Shown one piece after another: positions 45,920 through 58,285 of a stretch of DNA of 64,000 nt (within the stretch, counting starts at the first letter, position 1; every line of letters starts with the position of its first letter). This DNA comes from Anagrus nilaparvatae. Lineage: Eukaryota > Arthropoda > Insecta > Hymenoptera > Mymaridae. The stretch spans positions 6,657,501-6,721,500 of the forward strand of contig JAKSXM010000247.1 of NCBI GenBank assembly GCA_022575985.1, written 5' to 3'. The notes beneath the pieces are model-generated. The model worked only from the letters and a program-made list of their open reading frames with translations, was not told where the DNA came from and did no database searches. The position numbers were made by a program, and so were the translations under genes.

Positions 45920-47420
45920 TACAAATATAAGTACTTTCATAAAAATAAATGAGATATTACATCTAAAATGAAAAAAAAAAAGTAGTTTTAGAATTATTGA
46001 TACGAAAATTTTTGAAAAAAAAAAATTAGATCTTTATTCAATAATGTTTGTGAAATATCACCGGTTACAATATTTTCAAATAATAATACTATCATGAAAT
46101 TGAATGAAGTATTACACTAAAAAAAAAAAAAAATATTGTAGTTCTTTTAATTTTTTTGATTTTTTAATTTTGAGAAAGAAATTTTAAAAAAGTTCGGTAT
46201 AAGATACAAAAAATTACTATACAAGAACTTTTTAAAAATAGGACTCTCATAGAAATAAATTAGATACTAGGTCCAAAAAGAAAAAAAAAAATTGATGTTT
46301 TTTGTATTTTTTTGTGAAAAAAATTTTCAAAAAATTAATTATCAGATTTGAGATATCGAGTAAAAACCATACTTTCAAATATAAGTACTTTCATGGAAAT
46401 AAATGAAGTATTACATCTAAATTAAAAAAAAAAAAAAGTATTTTGAAATCTCTTGCTGAAAAAATTTTTGAAAAAAAAATTAGATCGCAATTCCATAATA
46501 GTTGTGAAATATCATCGGTTACAAAATTTTGAGATATTAGTACTTTCATGGAATTAAATGAGGTATTACACTTAAAAAAAAAACAATATTACAGATTTTT
46601 TAATTTTTTTGTTTTATTAATATTGGGAAAAAAATTTTGAAAAAATTCGGTATCAGATCCAAAAAATTACTATGAATAAGCTTTCTAAAACTAGTACTCT
46701 CATAGAAATTAATTAGGTACTACGTCCGAACAAAAAAAAAATTTGGTATTCTTTGTATTTTTTTGTGAAAAAAATTTTGGGAAAAAAATTAAAAAAAAAT
46801 TAATTATCAGATTTGAGATATCGAGTAAAAACCATACTTTCAAATATAAGTACTTTTATGGAAATAAATGAGGTATTACACCTAAATTAAAAAAAAAAAA
46901 AAGTATTTTGAAATCTCTTGATGAAAAAATTTGTGAAAAAAAAATTAGATCTTAATTCCATAATGGTTGTTAAATCCCACCGATTGCAAAATTTTCAAAT
47001 ATTAGTACTTTCATGGAATTAAAGGAAGTATTACACTAAAAAAAAAAAAATATTACAGATTTTTTAATTTTTTTAATTTTGAGAAAAAAATTTTGAAAAA
47101 ATTAAGTATCAGTTCCAAAAAATTACTATAAACGATATTTCTAAAACTAGTACTCTCATAGAAATCAATTAGGTACTACATCCAAAAATAAAAAAAAATT
47201 AAGTTTTTTTTGTATTTTTTGAAAAAAAAATTTTGAAAAAATTAGTTATCAGATTCGAGATATCGAGTAAAAATCCTACTTTCAAATATAAGTACTTTCA
47301 TGGAAATAAATGAGGTATTACACCCAATTAAAAAAAAAAAAAAGTAGTTTGAGATTTTTTGATTAAAAAATTTTTGAAAAAAAATTAGGTCTTAATTCCA
47401 TAATGGTTGTGAAATTTCAC
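45920..47420 (+). repeat. Satellite B array, ~155 bp monomers in a three-monomer higher-order unit
   Basis: Three monomer types alternate: (i) AAATAAATGA.GTATTACATC, (ii) AATTAAATGAGGTATTACAC, (iii) AATTAATTAGGTACTACGTC. Together they form a ~455 bp unit present about three times. All carry TACTTTCATGGAAAT-type text and A runs. Inverted copies lie at 59470-61270 and 63035-63415. Confidence 0.82.
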
Positions 47421-47460
47421 CGGTTACATACATACACACACACACACACACACATACAGA
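47421..47460. repeat. (CA)n microsatellite
   Basis: About 14 CA units at the edge of satellite B. Confidence 0.9.
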
Positions 47461-47581
47461 CTTTTTTTAAAAACCGGTTTTTTAGCTTCCTGAGGTCCCA
47501 AAACGTGCTTATATGCCAAAAAATCAAAAATCAAAATTTCATCTATCACAAAGGTTCCTCTATAAGGAACCAAAAAAATTT

Positions 47582-47673
47582 AAATTGACGTATATTCTAC
47601 TGATTTCAATACAAATATTTCATATATAAATAATATATTAAATATTATGTATTTAATATTATGTTTAATATTA
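47582..47673 (+). repeat. 92 bp direct repeat, right copy
   Basis: Appears identical to 44321-44412. Confidence 0.85.
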
Positions 47674-48290
47674 TATAGATTTAAGAAACCTAATAAAATT
47701 TTTATAATTTTTTACTCTTTCACAGTCGGGACAGCTGACATCTAATTTTTTTTTCGAATTTTTTTCATATATAAAACTAACGATAGTATAAATTGAAATA
47801 TTTACAGTTTTTTCATATTATAGAGGGCCTATATAAGGGAAAATCAAAATTTAAAAACTTAAAAAGTGGTCACTCTCATCACTTTATAACGCAAAATAGT
47901 TATTACCAAATCGTTTAAACTAAATGGCTATGTGTATGTATGTATTTGAGTATGTATCTATGTATTTGTTAAATGGTTGTCTAAAACAAGTTTCATTTGT
48001 TTTCAGTTTAATCTTATAATTAAAGAGAAATCTTAAGAATACCTCTTACAAAAAGTATTTGAATTTTTTATTTTTTCAAACCTGGGACCACCGACATATA
48101 TTTTATTATAGATGAAATTTTTGTTGATTTTTTTCATATATAAAACAACTGATAATATTAATTGAAGTATTTGCATTTTTTTCATATTACAAACGGCCTA
48201 TATGAATTATACCACAGTGTGAAATTTTTTCAATTTTTGATTTTATCGTACCTGGGACCGCCAAAATATATTTTATTATAAAGTTAATAT
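47674..48290. other. Unassigned AT-rich DNA with a duplicated segment
   Basis: The phrase CATATATAAAAC...TTTTTTCATATTA with GGGAC(C/A)(A/G)CC recurs at about 47735-47830, 48085-48200 and 48760-48905, a loose repeat of several hundred bp. No gene. Confidence 0.4.
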
Positions 48291-48299
48291 TTTTTTATA

Positions 48300-48640
48300 A
48301 CTTTTCAATAAAGAATTGACGCATTAAACATACAAAACTACCATAAGAATACCCCTCCTTCTCACACGACTTTTAAAAACTAACAAAATGCGTGCGCCGG
48401 TAGTATATAATGTGCGACCTTGAAAAATATCATTCTATACTCCCAAGTATATATGATATTGCATTGGAACTGTTACTTATAAAGAAGTTAAGAATAAGAG
48501 AAATTCTCATTACATATAGAGTTTTTATACTCGAATAAGTGTGTATGTATGTGTATATGTGTTAGAGTTTTAAAAGTCGTGTGAGAAGGAGGGATTCTTA
48601 TGGTACCTGTATGTTTAATTCATTAATTCTTTATTGTCAA
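48300..48640. repeat. ~340 bp foldback with ~65 bp arms
   Basis: CCTCCTTCTCACACGACTTT (48355-48374) and its inverse near 48570-48590 lie in arms running from AAGAATTGA... to ...CATTAATTCTT. MITE-like, with no clear duplication. Confidence 0.75.
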
Positions 48641-48649
48641 GTAATAAAA

Positions 48650-48755
48650 AAATATTCTTAGACGCGGTAAAGAATATTTACCCATCCCCCAGCATGTAAA
48701 TATAAGCTGTGGAATGAGTAATATTCTTCACCATGTCTAAGAATCTTCTATTAGT
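48650..48755. repeat. ~100 bp hairpin element
   Basis: ATTCTTAGAC..GGTAAAGAATATT at the left pairs with AATATTCTTCACC..GTCTAAGAAT at the right. Confidence 0.7.
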
Positions 48756-48940
48756 TTTTCCATATATAAAACCACCGAAAATATTAGATAAATATTTTCA
48801 GTTTTTTCAGATTTTAAACGGCCTTTATGAATTTTACCACAGTGTAAAATTTGTCAATTTTTAATTTTTTCATACTTGGGACCACCGACATATAATTTAT
48901 TATAGAAGAAATTTTTGAAGTTTAAAATAAATATATTTTT

Positions 48941-49356
48941 AGATGCTCTACAATTGCATTTTTTATAACTTTGACCACCCGTAAGTGATTGCTTGGCTGC
49001 AGCTTCCCTCAAAGATACTATGCTTTCTCTAGATTTATCAACAATGGAAATAAATTTTGAAGCACATTTTTGTAATGCTGTTCGTAGAAACTAGTCTTTT
49101 ATTATATCCCATCTTTTGTACCAATCTGATAAACGTAATTTTCAATTTTAAATACTATACCGCAAATATTCGGTAGGTCCAAGGGTCCTCGATCTACAGC
49201 TGGTACACGGACTGTAACATTATCGCCGATTTCTAGTGGAGGGAATTCCTTTTCTGTTGTATTTATAATTTTATCAGCTGCTATTTTTTGCTTATTAAAA
49301 CAATCACTGTGAGTATCGTTCAAATTATACTCACTCATTTGCAAAATAAATAACAA
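48941..49356 (-). pseudogene. KRBA2/SCAND3-like integrase, C-terminal relic
   Basis: The first frame (49356-49102) reads PLEIGDNVTVRVPAVDRGPL, DLPNICGIVFKIEN and YQIGTKDG, the SH3-like end domain of KRBA2-type integrases. After a frameshift near 49100 it continues as SIVSLREAAAKQSLTGGQSYKKCNC, the family's cysteine-rich tail. The integrase catalytic core is missing. A piece of this protein's core is at 1451-1570, and another C-terminal relic is at 61566-61736. Identification is by motif recall. Confidence 0.65.
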
Positions 49357-49359
49357 TTT

Positions 49360-50486
49360 GTGTAAAATAAAATATTTTGGAAAAAAATGTACACGAAATT
49401 AATGAAGAACATATTTACTTTATACTTGGCACTCGTGTGAATTTTTACTATAGTTAACTAGAAAAAAAATTTAATTTCTATAATACGATGCTTTGTCAGT
49501 ATTATAGGCTAAAACACGTATAATAGGCTATAATACTCTAATATGGCAAATTTAATCATTCAAAAAATATATTATTTTATATTTATTGACTGTTCTGTAC
49601 TTGTGGGCGCAGGTACACATGGTATTGCGTATGGTAAAAGAGGGCGTCCAGTCAAAAATATTTAATAAGAAGAAAAAAAGAGAGAGTAAATATTCTGTAT
49701 TTCCTTATACTTCTAAGTTCCGTTCTTCCTTCTTCTCCTGCTACATGCCAAAAAGAATTGTTAAAAATTAATAAAAGAAATTGATTCCGATTGATTACTA
49801 TAACTTATTAATAAAGCAGACATAAATGTGTGCGCGCAACCATTTTATGTATTAAATTTTTTATCGGGCTCCTGAAGCACGAAAATTGTGCATTTTTTTC
49901 ATGACATAAATAACATACAGTCCAAAATTATAAATTATACTCCAATCCTCCATTAGTGAGAGAGAAGCTTTGAATTCCGTAGGTGTACCATCTAGTTCAG
50001 GGCTTAGACTCCCCGAGTTTTTTGTGTGTGTATATATACTATAAATTTTTTAGGAAAAAAAAATGTATAGATAATATATAGTATAAAATATGAAGATTAT
50101 TTTCAGCTAAACAAGTATTACTTTTTACTATAGCAAGTCATTTTAATAAGTAAAAATGTTATAAATGAACACGTTACATGATCGTTGGTTATGCAAAAAA
50201 ACAAAAGATTTATAAATTTTTTTTTATTTATCTATAATTTATGAATACACTTTAAAGTTTATTTAATTTAACAAGGTTTCCAATAAAAATTTTACTTTTA
50301 TATGTAATATTTTTATATGGCACTAAAAATTATTTGGTACAATAAATAATATAAAGTACCCAGTTATTGAAATATTCAAAATAAATAATTTTTAAAATAT
50401 GATATATACAAATAAAATATTACTTTTATATTTATATCTAACAAAATAATTAAATATACAGAATTCTTGTTATATTCTGCCGAGCA
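49360..50486. other. Unassigned AT-rich DNA
   Basis: No gene recognised; the 61-codon frame at 49586 is not supported. Confidence 0.4.
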
Positions 50487-50516
50487 TCGCGAGGCCCTAC
50501 AGCTAGTATTAATAAT
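50487..50516 (+). mobile_element. Possible Helitron 3' end
   Basis: A GC-rich stretch (GAGCATCGCGAGGCCCTACA) with hairpin potential ends in CTAG followed by T. Helitrons end in a hairpin plus CTRR before T. No 5' end or Rep/helicase was found. Confidence 0.3.
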
Positions 50517-50849
50517 AAGATCTGAATTACTATTACAATTTTATTTTTTATTTTAAATTTTCTTATGTTTTCTAATTCACTATCGATTTATTATAATTTA
50601 TAATTAATTACCAAAAAATTTTATCAAATTATATTTAATATTTACAATGTTTATTTCTGTTGACTATTATCAATTTACTAATTTACTAAATTATATTGAC
50701 TTATAATTTTATATATATAGATTTTAAGTATTAAATTGCATTTACATGTATAACACAAGAGTGAACTGTATTTTTGCTAGCAAAATAAATTCAATAATAA
50801 TAATAATAATAATAATAATATAAACAAATTTCACAAGGACGCCAAACAC

Positions 50850-52850
50850 CGACTGGCCAAGGCCATCCGTCAAAGCAAGGCTCAATGTCTGCGTTCATTA
50901 CGCGAAGACGTAAACAAGGACCCCTGGGGCCTAGGTTACAAAGTCGTAATGGGCAAATTGAACCGGGGGTCCGACAACATGATGGACGCGGCGTCGACTG
51001 AACGGATCGTCGGTGCTCTCTTCCCTGAAAGGCCCATCCGGGAAAACCCGGTTGAGGTGATACCCAGTGCCGCTGTTCAGCGAAGGCGAGATGGTCAAGG
51101 CCATAAAGGCCATGAAAAATGGCAAGGCGCCAGGGCCGGACGGGATACCGGCGGAAGTGCTCAAAAGAGCGGTCAAAGTAATCCCTGGTATCCTGTTAAG
51201 CATGTTCAATGCTTGTTTGGTGGCTGGAGTATTCCCAAAGCAGTGGAAGGTGGCACGTCTCGTGCTCTTGAACAAGGGCAAGGGGGGAGCCCCGGACTCT
51301 CCATCATCTTACAGACCTTTGTGTATGTTAAATACCATTGGTAAGGTGATGGAGAGCTTGCTCCGGGCAAGGCTCAGAAGGGCAATCGAGGAGGGCGGTG
51401 GTCTCTCTGAGGAGCAGCATGGTTTTCGTGAAGGGCATTCCACGATAGACGCCATTCGGCGTGTCGTGGATACCGTAGAGGCTGAGAGGGAAAAGCGGCT
51501 TGCAATTCGCAAGGACGTCCTTCTGGTAACGCTGGACGTCAAAAACGCTTTCAACTCGGCCAGGTGGGATGACATGATCCGGTCCCTCGAGTACGATTTC
51601 CGGATACCCAGGTATCTGGGTAGCGTACTAAAGGATTACCTGCGGGACCGGAGACTGCTCTACGACACGCTCGACGGTAGGCGTGAAAGGGTTTTGAGTG
51701 CAGGCATCGCGCAAGGTTCGGTTCTCGGACCGGACCTGTGGAATGCCATTTACGATGGCTTGTTGCGCGTCCACCTCCCGGAAGGAGTTTCCCTGATCGG
51801 GTACGCCGACGACGTGGCCCTGACCATAACTGGCAGGGACATGGAAGTGACCCAGGAGAGGTTGAATCTAGTCATGAGACGGATCAACCTCTGGATGGGC
51901 GATCACGGGCTCCAGCTTGCGATCCCAAAAACGGAGATCGTACTGCTGACCCGTCGAAGGGTTCCTACCGACTTCGATGTAATTATCGACGATGGCGGAA
52001 ACCCTCACACGATCCGAACCAGAACATCGGTGAAATACCTTGGAGTTCAGCTTGATAACAAGCTGACCTTCTGGGAGCAATTTCAGAGGTCGTGTGAAAA
52101 GGCAGCGTCGGCCGCATCCTCCCTGTCAAGGCTCATGGCCAACATTGGAGGACCCAAACCAGGGAAGCGGAGGCTCCTGATGTCAGTCGTCAACTCTGTC
52201 CTGCTCTACGGATCAGAAGTTTGGGCGAAGACCACAGAAACTGCCAAGTACAGACGAAAAATATCGTCGGTACAGAGGCAGGCGGCACTGAGGATCGCCT
52301 GTGGATACCACACGGTATCTCTAGAGGCGATCCAGGTTGTTGCTTCGGTGATACCCATTGACCTGCTAGCGTTGGAGCGGAAATTCATCTACGAGAGCGT
52401 AGAAGAGCGCGAAGTGGCTTCCACTCGCGCCCGCTTCAACTCTATGAAAGCATGGAAGAAACGATGGAAAAAGAACCAAGAGAAAAATGCCCTGTGGACG
52501 CGCAGACTGATCTCAGACCTGCAGGCATGGATGGGACGACAGCATGGGGAGCTGGATTTCTACCTTACCCAGTTCTTAACTGGACACGGGTACTTCCGTG
52601 TCATGTTGAAGCATTGGCATAAGGTGGCAACAAAGGAGTGCTTGCACTGTCCGGGCGTGGATGATACAGTAGAGCACACATTTTTCGAATGTGTTCGCTA
52701 CTCGTAGGGGCGCCCGCCCTTCCCGATATGGAGGCCGTAGACGGTGGTCCCGGAAATGCTACGGAGTTCTGAAAATTGGAACAAAGTAGTAGATTACGTA
52801 AGGACCACCTTGTTGGAGAAGAAGGAGGAGGGCTTTCTATCGTAGAGAGT
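50850..52850 (+). pseudogene. LINE ORF2 reverse transcriptase, nearly intact frame
   Basis: The frame from 51067 runs 546 codons. It holds RT motifs KNGKAPGPDGIPAEVLK, SSYRPLCMLN, VTLDVKNAFNSARW, AQGSVLGPD, GYADDVALTITG and VKYLGVQLDN, then the C-terminal CLHCPGVDDTVEHTFFEC. Upstream, an 8-base loss at about 51066 shifts the frame relative to copy 1. Two GAG-to-TAG changes (52705-52707 and about 52738) cut off the last ~50 residues. It lacks the endonuclease. This is the best RT sequence of the family in the window. Confidence 0.92.
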
Positions 52851-53028
52851 TCTCCTGCCCCTAGGCAGGGGGGAAGGCAGCGGCCAGCTGCCTAGGCTGC
52901 GCGTCCCAAACTGAAGTTATACCTGAAAAGGGAGTTCCGGTTTGGGACAAACAAGCGCGGGGGTTTTAAAGTGTGTTTATCCAGTAAGAATCTGGGGCGT
53001 AGCCGGCGACCGCGTTCGCCGGTGGTCT

Positions 53029-53055
53029 CCCAGTTGTACACTTTGTACAACTGGG
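53029..53055 (+). other. 3' UTR hairpin of LINE copy 2
   Basis: Same perfect 12 bp stem and 3 nt loop as in copy 1 (3894-3920). Confidence 0.7.
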
Positions 53056-53109
53056 CGGTCATGGAAATTTGCGGGCACTCCATGGCTGATGTAAGATTCA
53101 CATATTTCC

Positions 53110-53140
<31 letters not shown>

Positions 53141-53145
<5 letters not shown>

Positions 53146-53310
53146 ACAAATTTAGTAAGAATATTTTTTTTAGTTAGAATTTTACTTAAAAAGAATTACA
53201 TCATAAAAAAATTTTTTTCCAGACAATTTCTTATGTAAAAAATTTGTTTTAAACGCTCGAAATAGCTCCAAAATTCTTTTTTGGTTAAGAAAAAATTCTT
53301 TTGGTCTAGT
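53141..53310. repeat. Inverted copy of the 32036-32300 repeat, proximal part
   Basis: Shares AATAGCTCCAAAATTCTTTT and TTAAGAAAAAATTCTTTTGG with the reverse complement of 32050-32120. Confidence 0.75.
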
Positions 53311-53888
53311 TGTGTATATTTTTTTTCTTTTCAATATTTAATAGTGTTTTAATTAATTTTAATTTTTTGAATTGATTTTGTTTTTTTTATTGTTTTAATG
53401 TGTTGTCTTTTTTTTTTTATTCGTAATGATGATGTTACAAAGTCGTTTAGTAAAAGGCCTGTTTTCCTTTTTGCTAATTTCTTTTTGATGATCGCTTTTG
53501 TTATTTTTTTAATTGTTACTTATTTTATGTGTAGAAATTGAAATTGAAATTGAAATTTATCTACCGACTTTTAAGTATACATGAGGATAATCCACATGTA
53601 TCCCATAGGAGTTCTAGGCCTGTGCATGGGCGGTGTGTGTTGTGTCAGTATAAGTGTCTGTGTTTTGTCTGTGTGTCAGTGTTATGTGAATGCGTTGTCA
53701 TCCTATGGCCTCAGAGAATTCGCACAATTTCTCCTGTCCCCATGCCTGCTTATAGTGCACATGATCGCACCCGGACTGCGTTATCTACATAATGGCTATA
53801 TATCTATAGACATTATGCGGATGCCTCAGTCCTAACCTTTTTTTTTTCCACATTTTTCAGTGGTCACCCATTCGGTTAAACAATGCCG
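53311..53888. other. Unassigned stretch, less AT-rich at 53590-53830
   Basis: Two open frames (84 codons) overlap on the + strand at 53538-53835 without recognisable content. The base composition hints at a decayed mobile-element coding region. Confidence 0.3.
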
Positions 53889-53889
53889 T

Positions 53890-54110
53890 CAACATTGCTT
53901 AACTTTCAAGTGCGACAATCTGAGAAAATGCCAAGCTGTTCACAAGTACCAATTTAAAAGATTGTCTTCTTGACTTGGCAGAAAGCAAATTTAATTCATT
54001 TCTTAAATAGGTAATAGATACTTCTTCATATCTACCAATACCAAATAGGAATGTTATGGCTAGATTTAATATATTTTCTATTTTATCTATCAGAGTCACA
54101 TTGTTATATA
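53890..54110 (-). pseudogene. Jockey-type LINE RT C-terminal fragment
   Basis: The frame reads IDKIENILNLAITFLFGIGR, then YEEVS and LLSAKSRRQSFKL. This resembles the thumb segment (IQNxAxRFIFGLRRYDHVS, then LxxRR) of jockey-type RTs. Neighbouring blocks are missing. Confidence 0.55.
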
Positions 54111-54214
54111 TTTAACCCTTTCGGTTAAATGCTCTTTTTAGATGTTATGCGCTTTCATACCTGTTTTGATGTTGATGGCGATTTAGGATACTCCTTGATA
54201 AATAAATAGAACGT

Positions 54215-54600
54215 ATTTTAAAATAAAATGTGTCCAAACCTCTTGCAATAGGATTAACTGAACAATACAAAACGTATTAGTATCATTTTTTATGTGTCTA
54301 GACTTGCTTTAATAGGATTTTAGCAATGTAAAACGTGTAAGTATCATTATTTATGTGTCTAGACTTTCTTTAATAGCTATGCAATATAAAACGTGTTAGT
54401 ATCTTTATTTATGTGTCTGGTCTTTCTTTAGTAGGATTTAGCAATTAAAACGTGTTAGTATCTTTATTTCTTTAATAGGATTAAGGTAATAGCCAAGTAA
54501 TCTAAAACGTATTATTATCTTTATTTATGCCTCTAGACTTGGTTTAATAAAAGAACTAGTGGGTTATCAAAAAATATGTGTCTAGACGTAGTTATCATGA
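54215..54600. repeat. ~70 bp minisatellite, about five copies
   Basis: Units carry TATGTGTCTAGACTT, CTTTAATAGGATT and AAAACGTGTTAGTATC. Confidence 0.8.
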
Positions 54601-54999
54601 CAGATAATATGAATAAATTTGTGAAGATGTTGTTGTATATATTTTGCAAAAAATATGGGGTATAAAATTAATAATATACAAGACATCATAGACCAGACAA
54701 TGGGATTTGGGTATTTTCATACTGCTGACAAGTCCGTGGGCAGTATGCATTCAAACTTTAACATACTACCAACGGATCAGTATACTTATAAAAACAAAGT
54801 ATTGATAAACTGGGCAGGGATCATTATACTGCTTAGCCGCATATACGAAACCACCTCTGGTTTTGCGATGCTCAGCATAAATGGACAATAATTCTAGTAT
54901 TTTTATTAGTTTTTTTTCTAAGCAATGATATAGGATGAATTTTTTATAGAAAAGTTTTAATTTCAAATATTATTTTGCAACAATAGCATTGAAATATTA
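54601..54999. other. Unassigned
   Basis: The + frame 54655-54891 (78 codons) has no recognisable content. No gene supported. Confidence 0.35.
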
Positions 55000-57540
55000 G
55001 TATTGAATTTATCAAAATACATTGCACTTTAAATTTTTTTCCATTAGTGTCTTGATTTTCATAAAAGATGAAATATTAGTTTCGAACTTTACAGAATATT
55101 CCCCACTTTATTTTTTTTTTCAAATAGTGTAATGTTTTAAACAAAAGTTAAAATTTCAAAAAATTTTTCGAAAAATATCCTGTTTTATACAAATGTAATA
55201 ATTTTAATGGTTTTTATGCAATGTTATAATTGTAATAAGTGTATTGAAATTAGTAGAATATACCTTTATTCAAATTTTTTTTCAAATAGTATCCTGTTTT
55301 ATAGAAAAGGAGCAATTCCAATTATTTTTATGGAATTGTAGTATTCAGATATTAGTATTCAATTTATTAGAATATTTCCTGCTTTAAGGATGATAACTAC
55401 CAAGCTGGGGATAATAGAAATAAGAAACTATTACTTTCTCTTTCTATCATATTACTATAGAAGCAAGAACCTTGCGCGCGCACAACTATACGATAGCATT
55501 GTTAAATAAACAAAATTTTCGTTATAAACAAACCACCCTAGTCTAAAATAAATTGAATAATTATATTCTACGATATGTTTTTTATATGTTATAATTTTTT
55601 TATCAAAAACTGTACGCAAAAAATACTTTAATTTTTTATTGTAAAAGGTCGTCCCATAAGAATCACGTGTATAAGATGCTCGGAGAAGCAAAATTATTTT
55701 TAATTATTTAATAATGAAGGAGTCACCCTAAGATCTTCTAATTTTAAATATGTATTTTTTAATATGATTTCTTGTTATATACCAACTTTTATTAAAATCT
55801 ATACGCAAACAAAAAAGGTGAGCAACATCCTTAAATATTTTCCGAGTATTGTCCTGCTTTTTACATAAGTTGTAATTTTAATTGTTTTTATGCAATGATG
55901 GCATTGAAATATTAGTTTAAAATTTAGTAGCATTTACCCGACTTTAAATTTTTTTCTGCAATCACAGCATTGAAATAGTTTTATTGAAATGTTGTCATTG
56001 CATAAAAAATTGTAATTACAACTTTTCTATAAAATAGGAGGCTGATTCCATGTGAAACGTACGTTGACTTGCAGATGGGGTCTTCCGATTGAGCTGTAAC
56101 TTTGCACAGGTGTTTATACATATAAAATGTCCTCACCCCCCAATTTTTACGTCTTCAAATTCTTTCTAGCCGTCTCTGTGAATTTTTGTAATTTTGGGCC
56201 GATTTTATAGCTCTCAGTCACCAATTTTTGCTTCATTATATAAAAGCCTAAAGAAATGTTAAAAAAATTATTTAAAAATAGGTTTCGATTGGAATTTTCC
56301 CTGGCTATCCGAATTTTAAATCCGTTTTTTTAACATTTTTACGTGGAATGCCGGAAAATCGGAAAAAACTTTCACCTGGTATTAATATGGGTTTGTCTTT
56401 TTTCATATTAATACCAGGTGAAAGTATATCTAAAACTCTGTCTCCACCCCAAGTTTGAAGTTATTTGAAGTGACGGGTTTTGAGCTGTGAGCTACAGCCG
56501 GGACGGCTCACATTTTCCGATTTTCAGGCTTTTTACGTAAAAATGTTAAAAAATGGATTCAAAATTCGGATAGCCAGGGAAATTTCCGATCAAAACCTAT
56601 TTTTAAATAATTTTTTTAACTTTCAGCAAAAATTGGTGACTGAGAGCTTTAAAATCGGTCCGAAATTTCAAAAATTCACAGAGACGGCTAGAAACAATTT
56701 GAAGACGTAAAAATTGGGAGATGAGGACATTTTATATGTATAAACATCTGTTCAAAGTTAGAGCTCAATCGGAAGACCCCATCTGCAAGTCAACGTACGT
56801 TTCACATGGAATCAGCCTCCTATTTTATAGAAAAGTTGTATTTACAATTTTTTATGCAATGACAACATTGAAATATTAGTTTGAAATTTAGCAGCATTTG
56901 CCCGACTTAAAATTTTTTTCGAGTAGTGTCCTGTTTTATAGAAAAGTGGTAATTTAAAATATTTTTATGCCTTTGTAGCATTCAGATTTTAGTATTCAAT
57001 TTAGCAGAATATACTCTGCTTTAAATATTTTTCGAGCAGTGTCCTGATTTTTATAGAAGTTCTAATTTTAATTGTTTTTATGCAATAATAGCATTGAAAT
57101 ATTAGTTTGAAATTTAGCTGCATATAGCCCACTTTAAATTTTTTTCGAGTAGTGTCCTGTTATTTAGAAAACTTTAAATATCAGTATTAAATGTAGCAAA
57201 ATATACCCCATTCTAAATTTTCTTTTAATAGTGACCAGTTTTATAGAAAAGTTTTAATTTTAGTTATTTGTATGCATTTATAGCATTAAAATATTTGTAT
57301 TGAAATTAGTAGAATATACCCCACTTTAAAGTTTTTGAAGAGTGTTCAGTTGATTAAAAAAGTTAAAATATCAGTATTGAATGTAGCAAAATATACCCCA
57401 TTATAGATTTTTTTTGGAATAGTGTCCTGTTTTATAGAAAAGTAGTAATTTCAATTATTTTTATGCAATTATAGCATTGTAATATAAGTATTGTATTTAG
57501 CAGAATATACCCCACTTTAAATTTTTTTCGCGTAATTTCC
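55000..57540 (-). repeat. Satellite A array, inverted relative to 43440-44330
   Basis: ~113 bp units (for example starts near 56921, 57034 and 57147) with AGTGTCCTGTTTTATAGAAAAG and TATTTTTATGCA. A palindrome is embedded at 56011-56847, and a short non-satellite insert lies at about 55400-55800. Confidence 0.8.
56011..56847. repeat. ~835 bp palindrome within satellite A
   Basis: Outer arms (GGAGGCTGATTCCATGTGAA at 56037 and its inverse near 56820) extend into satellite text. Inner segments pair with an offset caused by about 90 bp unmatched at 56425-56515. A perfect 21 bp hairpin stem lies at 56371-56424. Confidence 0.88.
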
Positions 57541-58285
57541 TATTTTATTAATTTCTATATTTTAAAAAATGTATTAAAAAAATAAAAAAATTTGTCTCTC
57601 AGTAGTTTTTTTGCTATTTATTTTGAAACCATTAAATAAAAAACAAAAAAAGTGGTTCAGAAAAGCATTTAATAAATACAAAGCAATTTGTTTTTTACAT
57701 TTTGATACAAAACATTTTAAAGAAAATTACCAGTGTCTGAGTTTTTAAATTTTGAATTTCTTAGCTTTAAACAGTTGTATCTCTAAACCATCAGCTCTTA
57801 AAAAATCATCAAATCGATAGCATTTTTTCCAAGGAATAAATTGCACTAGAGTTAGTCTCAAAAGACCTCTTAGATCCAGAAAAAAATCAGTTATAATGAA
57901 AAAAAATTAAAATTTTTCGCCTTTTCGACCACTTACCTCTGAGATTAATTTAACTATTTTTTAAAAATAAGAAAATCGGCTGGGGGTATTTCTTTAAAGA
58001 TTGATTTAAAGCAACTTTTATGTATTTTCGTACATACAGCTGTTAATAAATTAGTATTAAATAAAATAAAAAATAATCAATTTTTTCTATTACTTCATTT
58101 TATTATATATAGGATTTTTTCAGTTTTAATAACATCTTCATATAATATACTTTTAAGAATTCGTATAATCCTTAAAAAAATGTTTTTAATATAATTTATG
58201 TGATATATACAGCTCTTTATAAATGAGTGCTGAATAATATTAAAAATAATCAATTTTTTCGATTATTTCATTTTATTATATATAG
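57541..58285. other. AT-rich spacer with an ~85 bp direct repeat
   Basis: Text at about 58025-58112 (ATCAATTTTTTCTATTACTT... ATATATAGGATT) recurs at 58206-58290. No gene. Confidence 0.55.

Larger units (their letters stand above)
50832..53140 (+). mobile_element. R1-like LINE copy 2, 5'-truncated
   Basis: It starts within the ORF2 linker, carries RT and 3' UTR, and ends in an A tail (about 53112-53140). A perfect 13 bp target duplication TATAAACAAATTT stands at 50819-50831 and 53141-53153. It inserted into a copy of the 32036-32300 repeat. Confidence 0.95.

Noticed and set aside
54655..54891. 78-codon + frame
   Set aside because: No recognisable domain, no splice or regulatory context.
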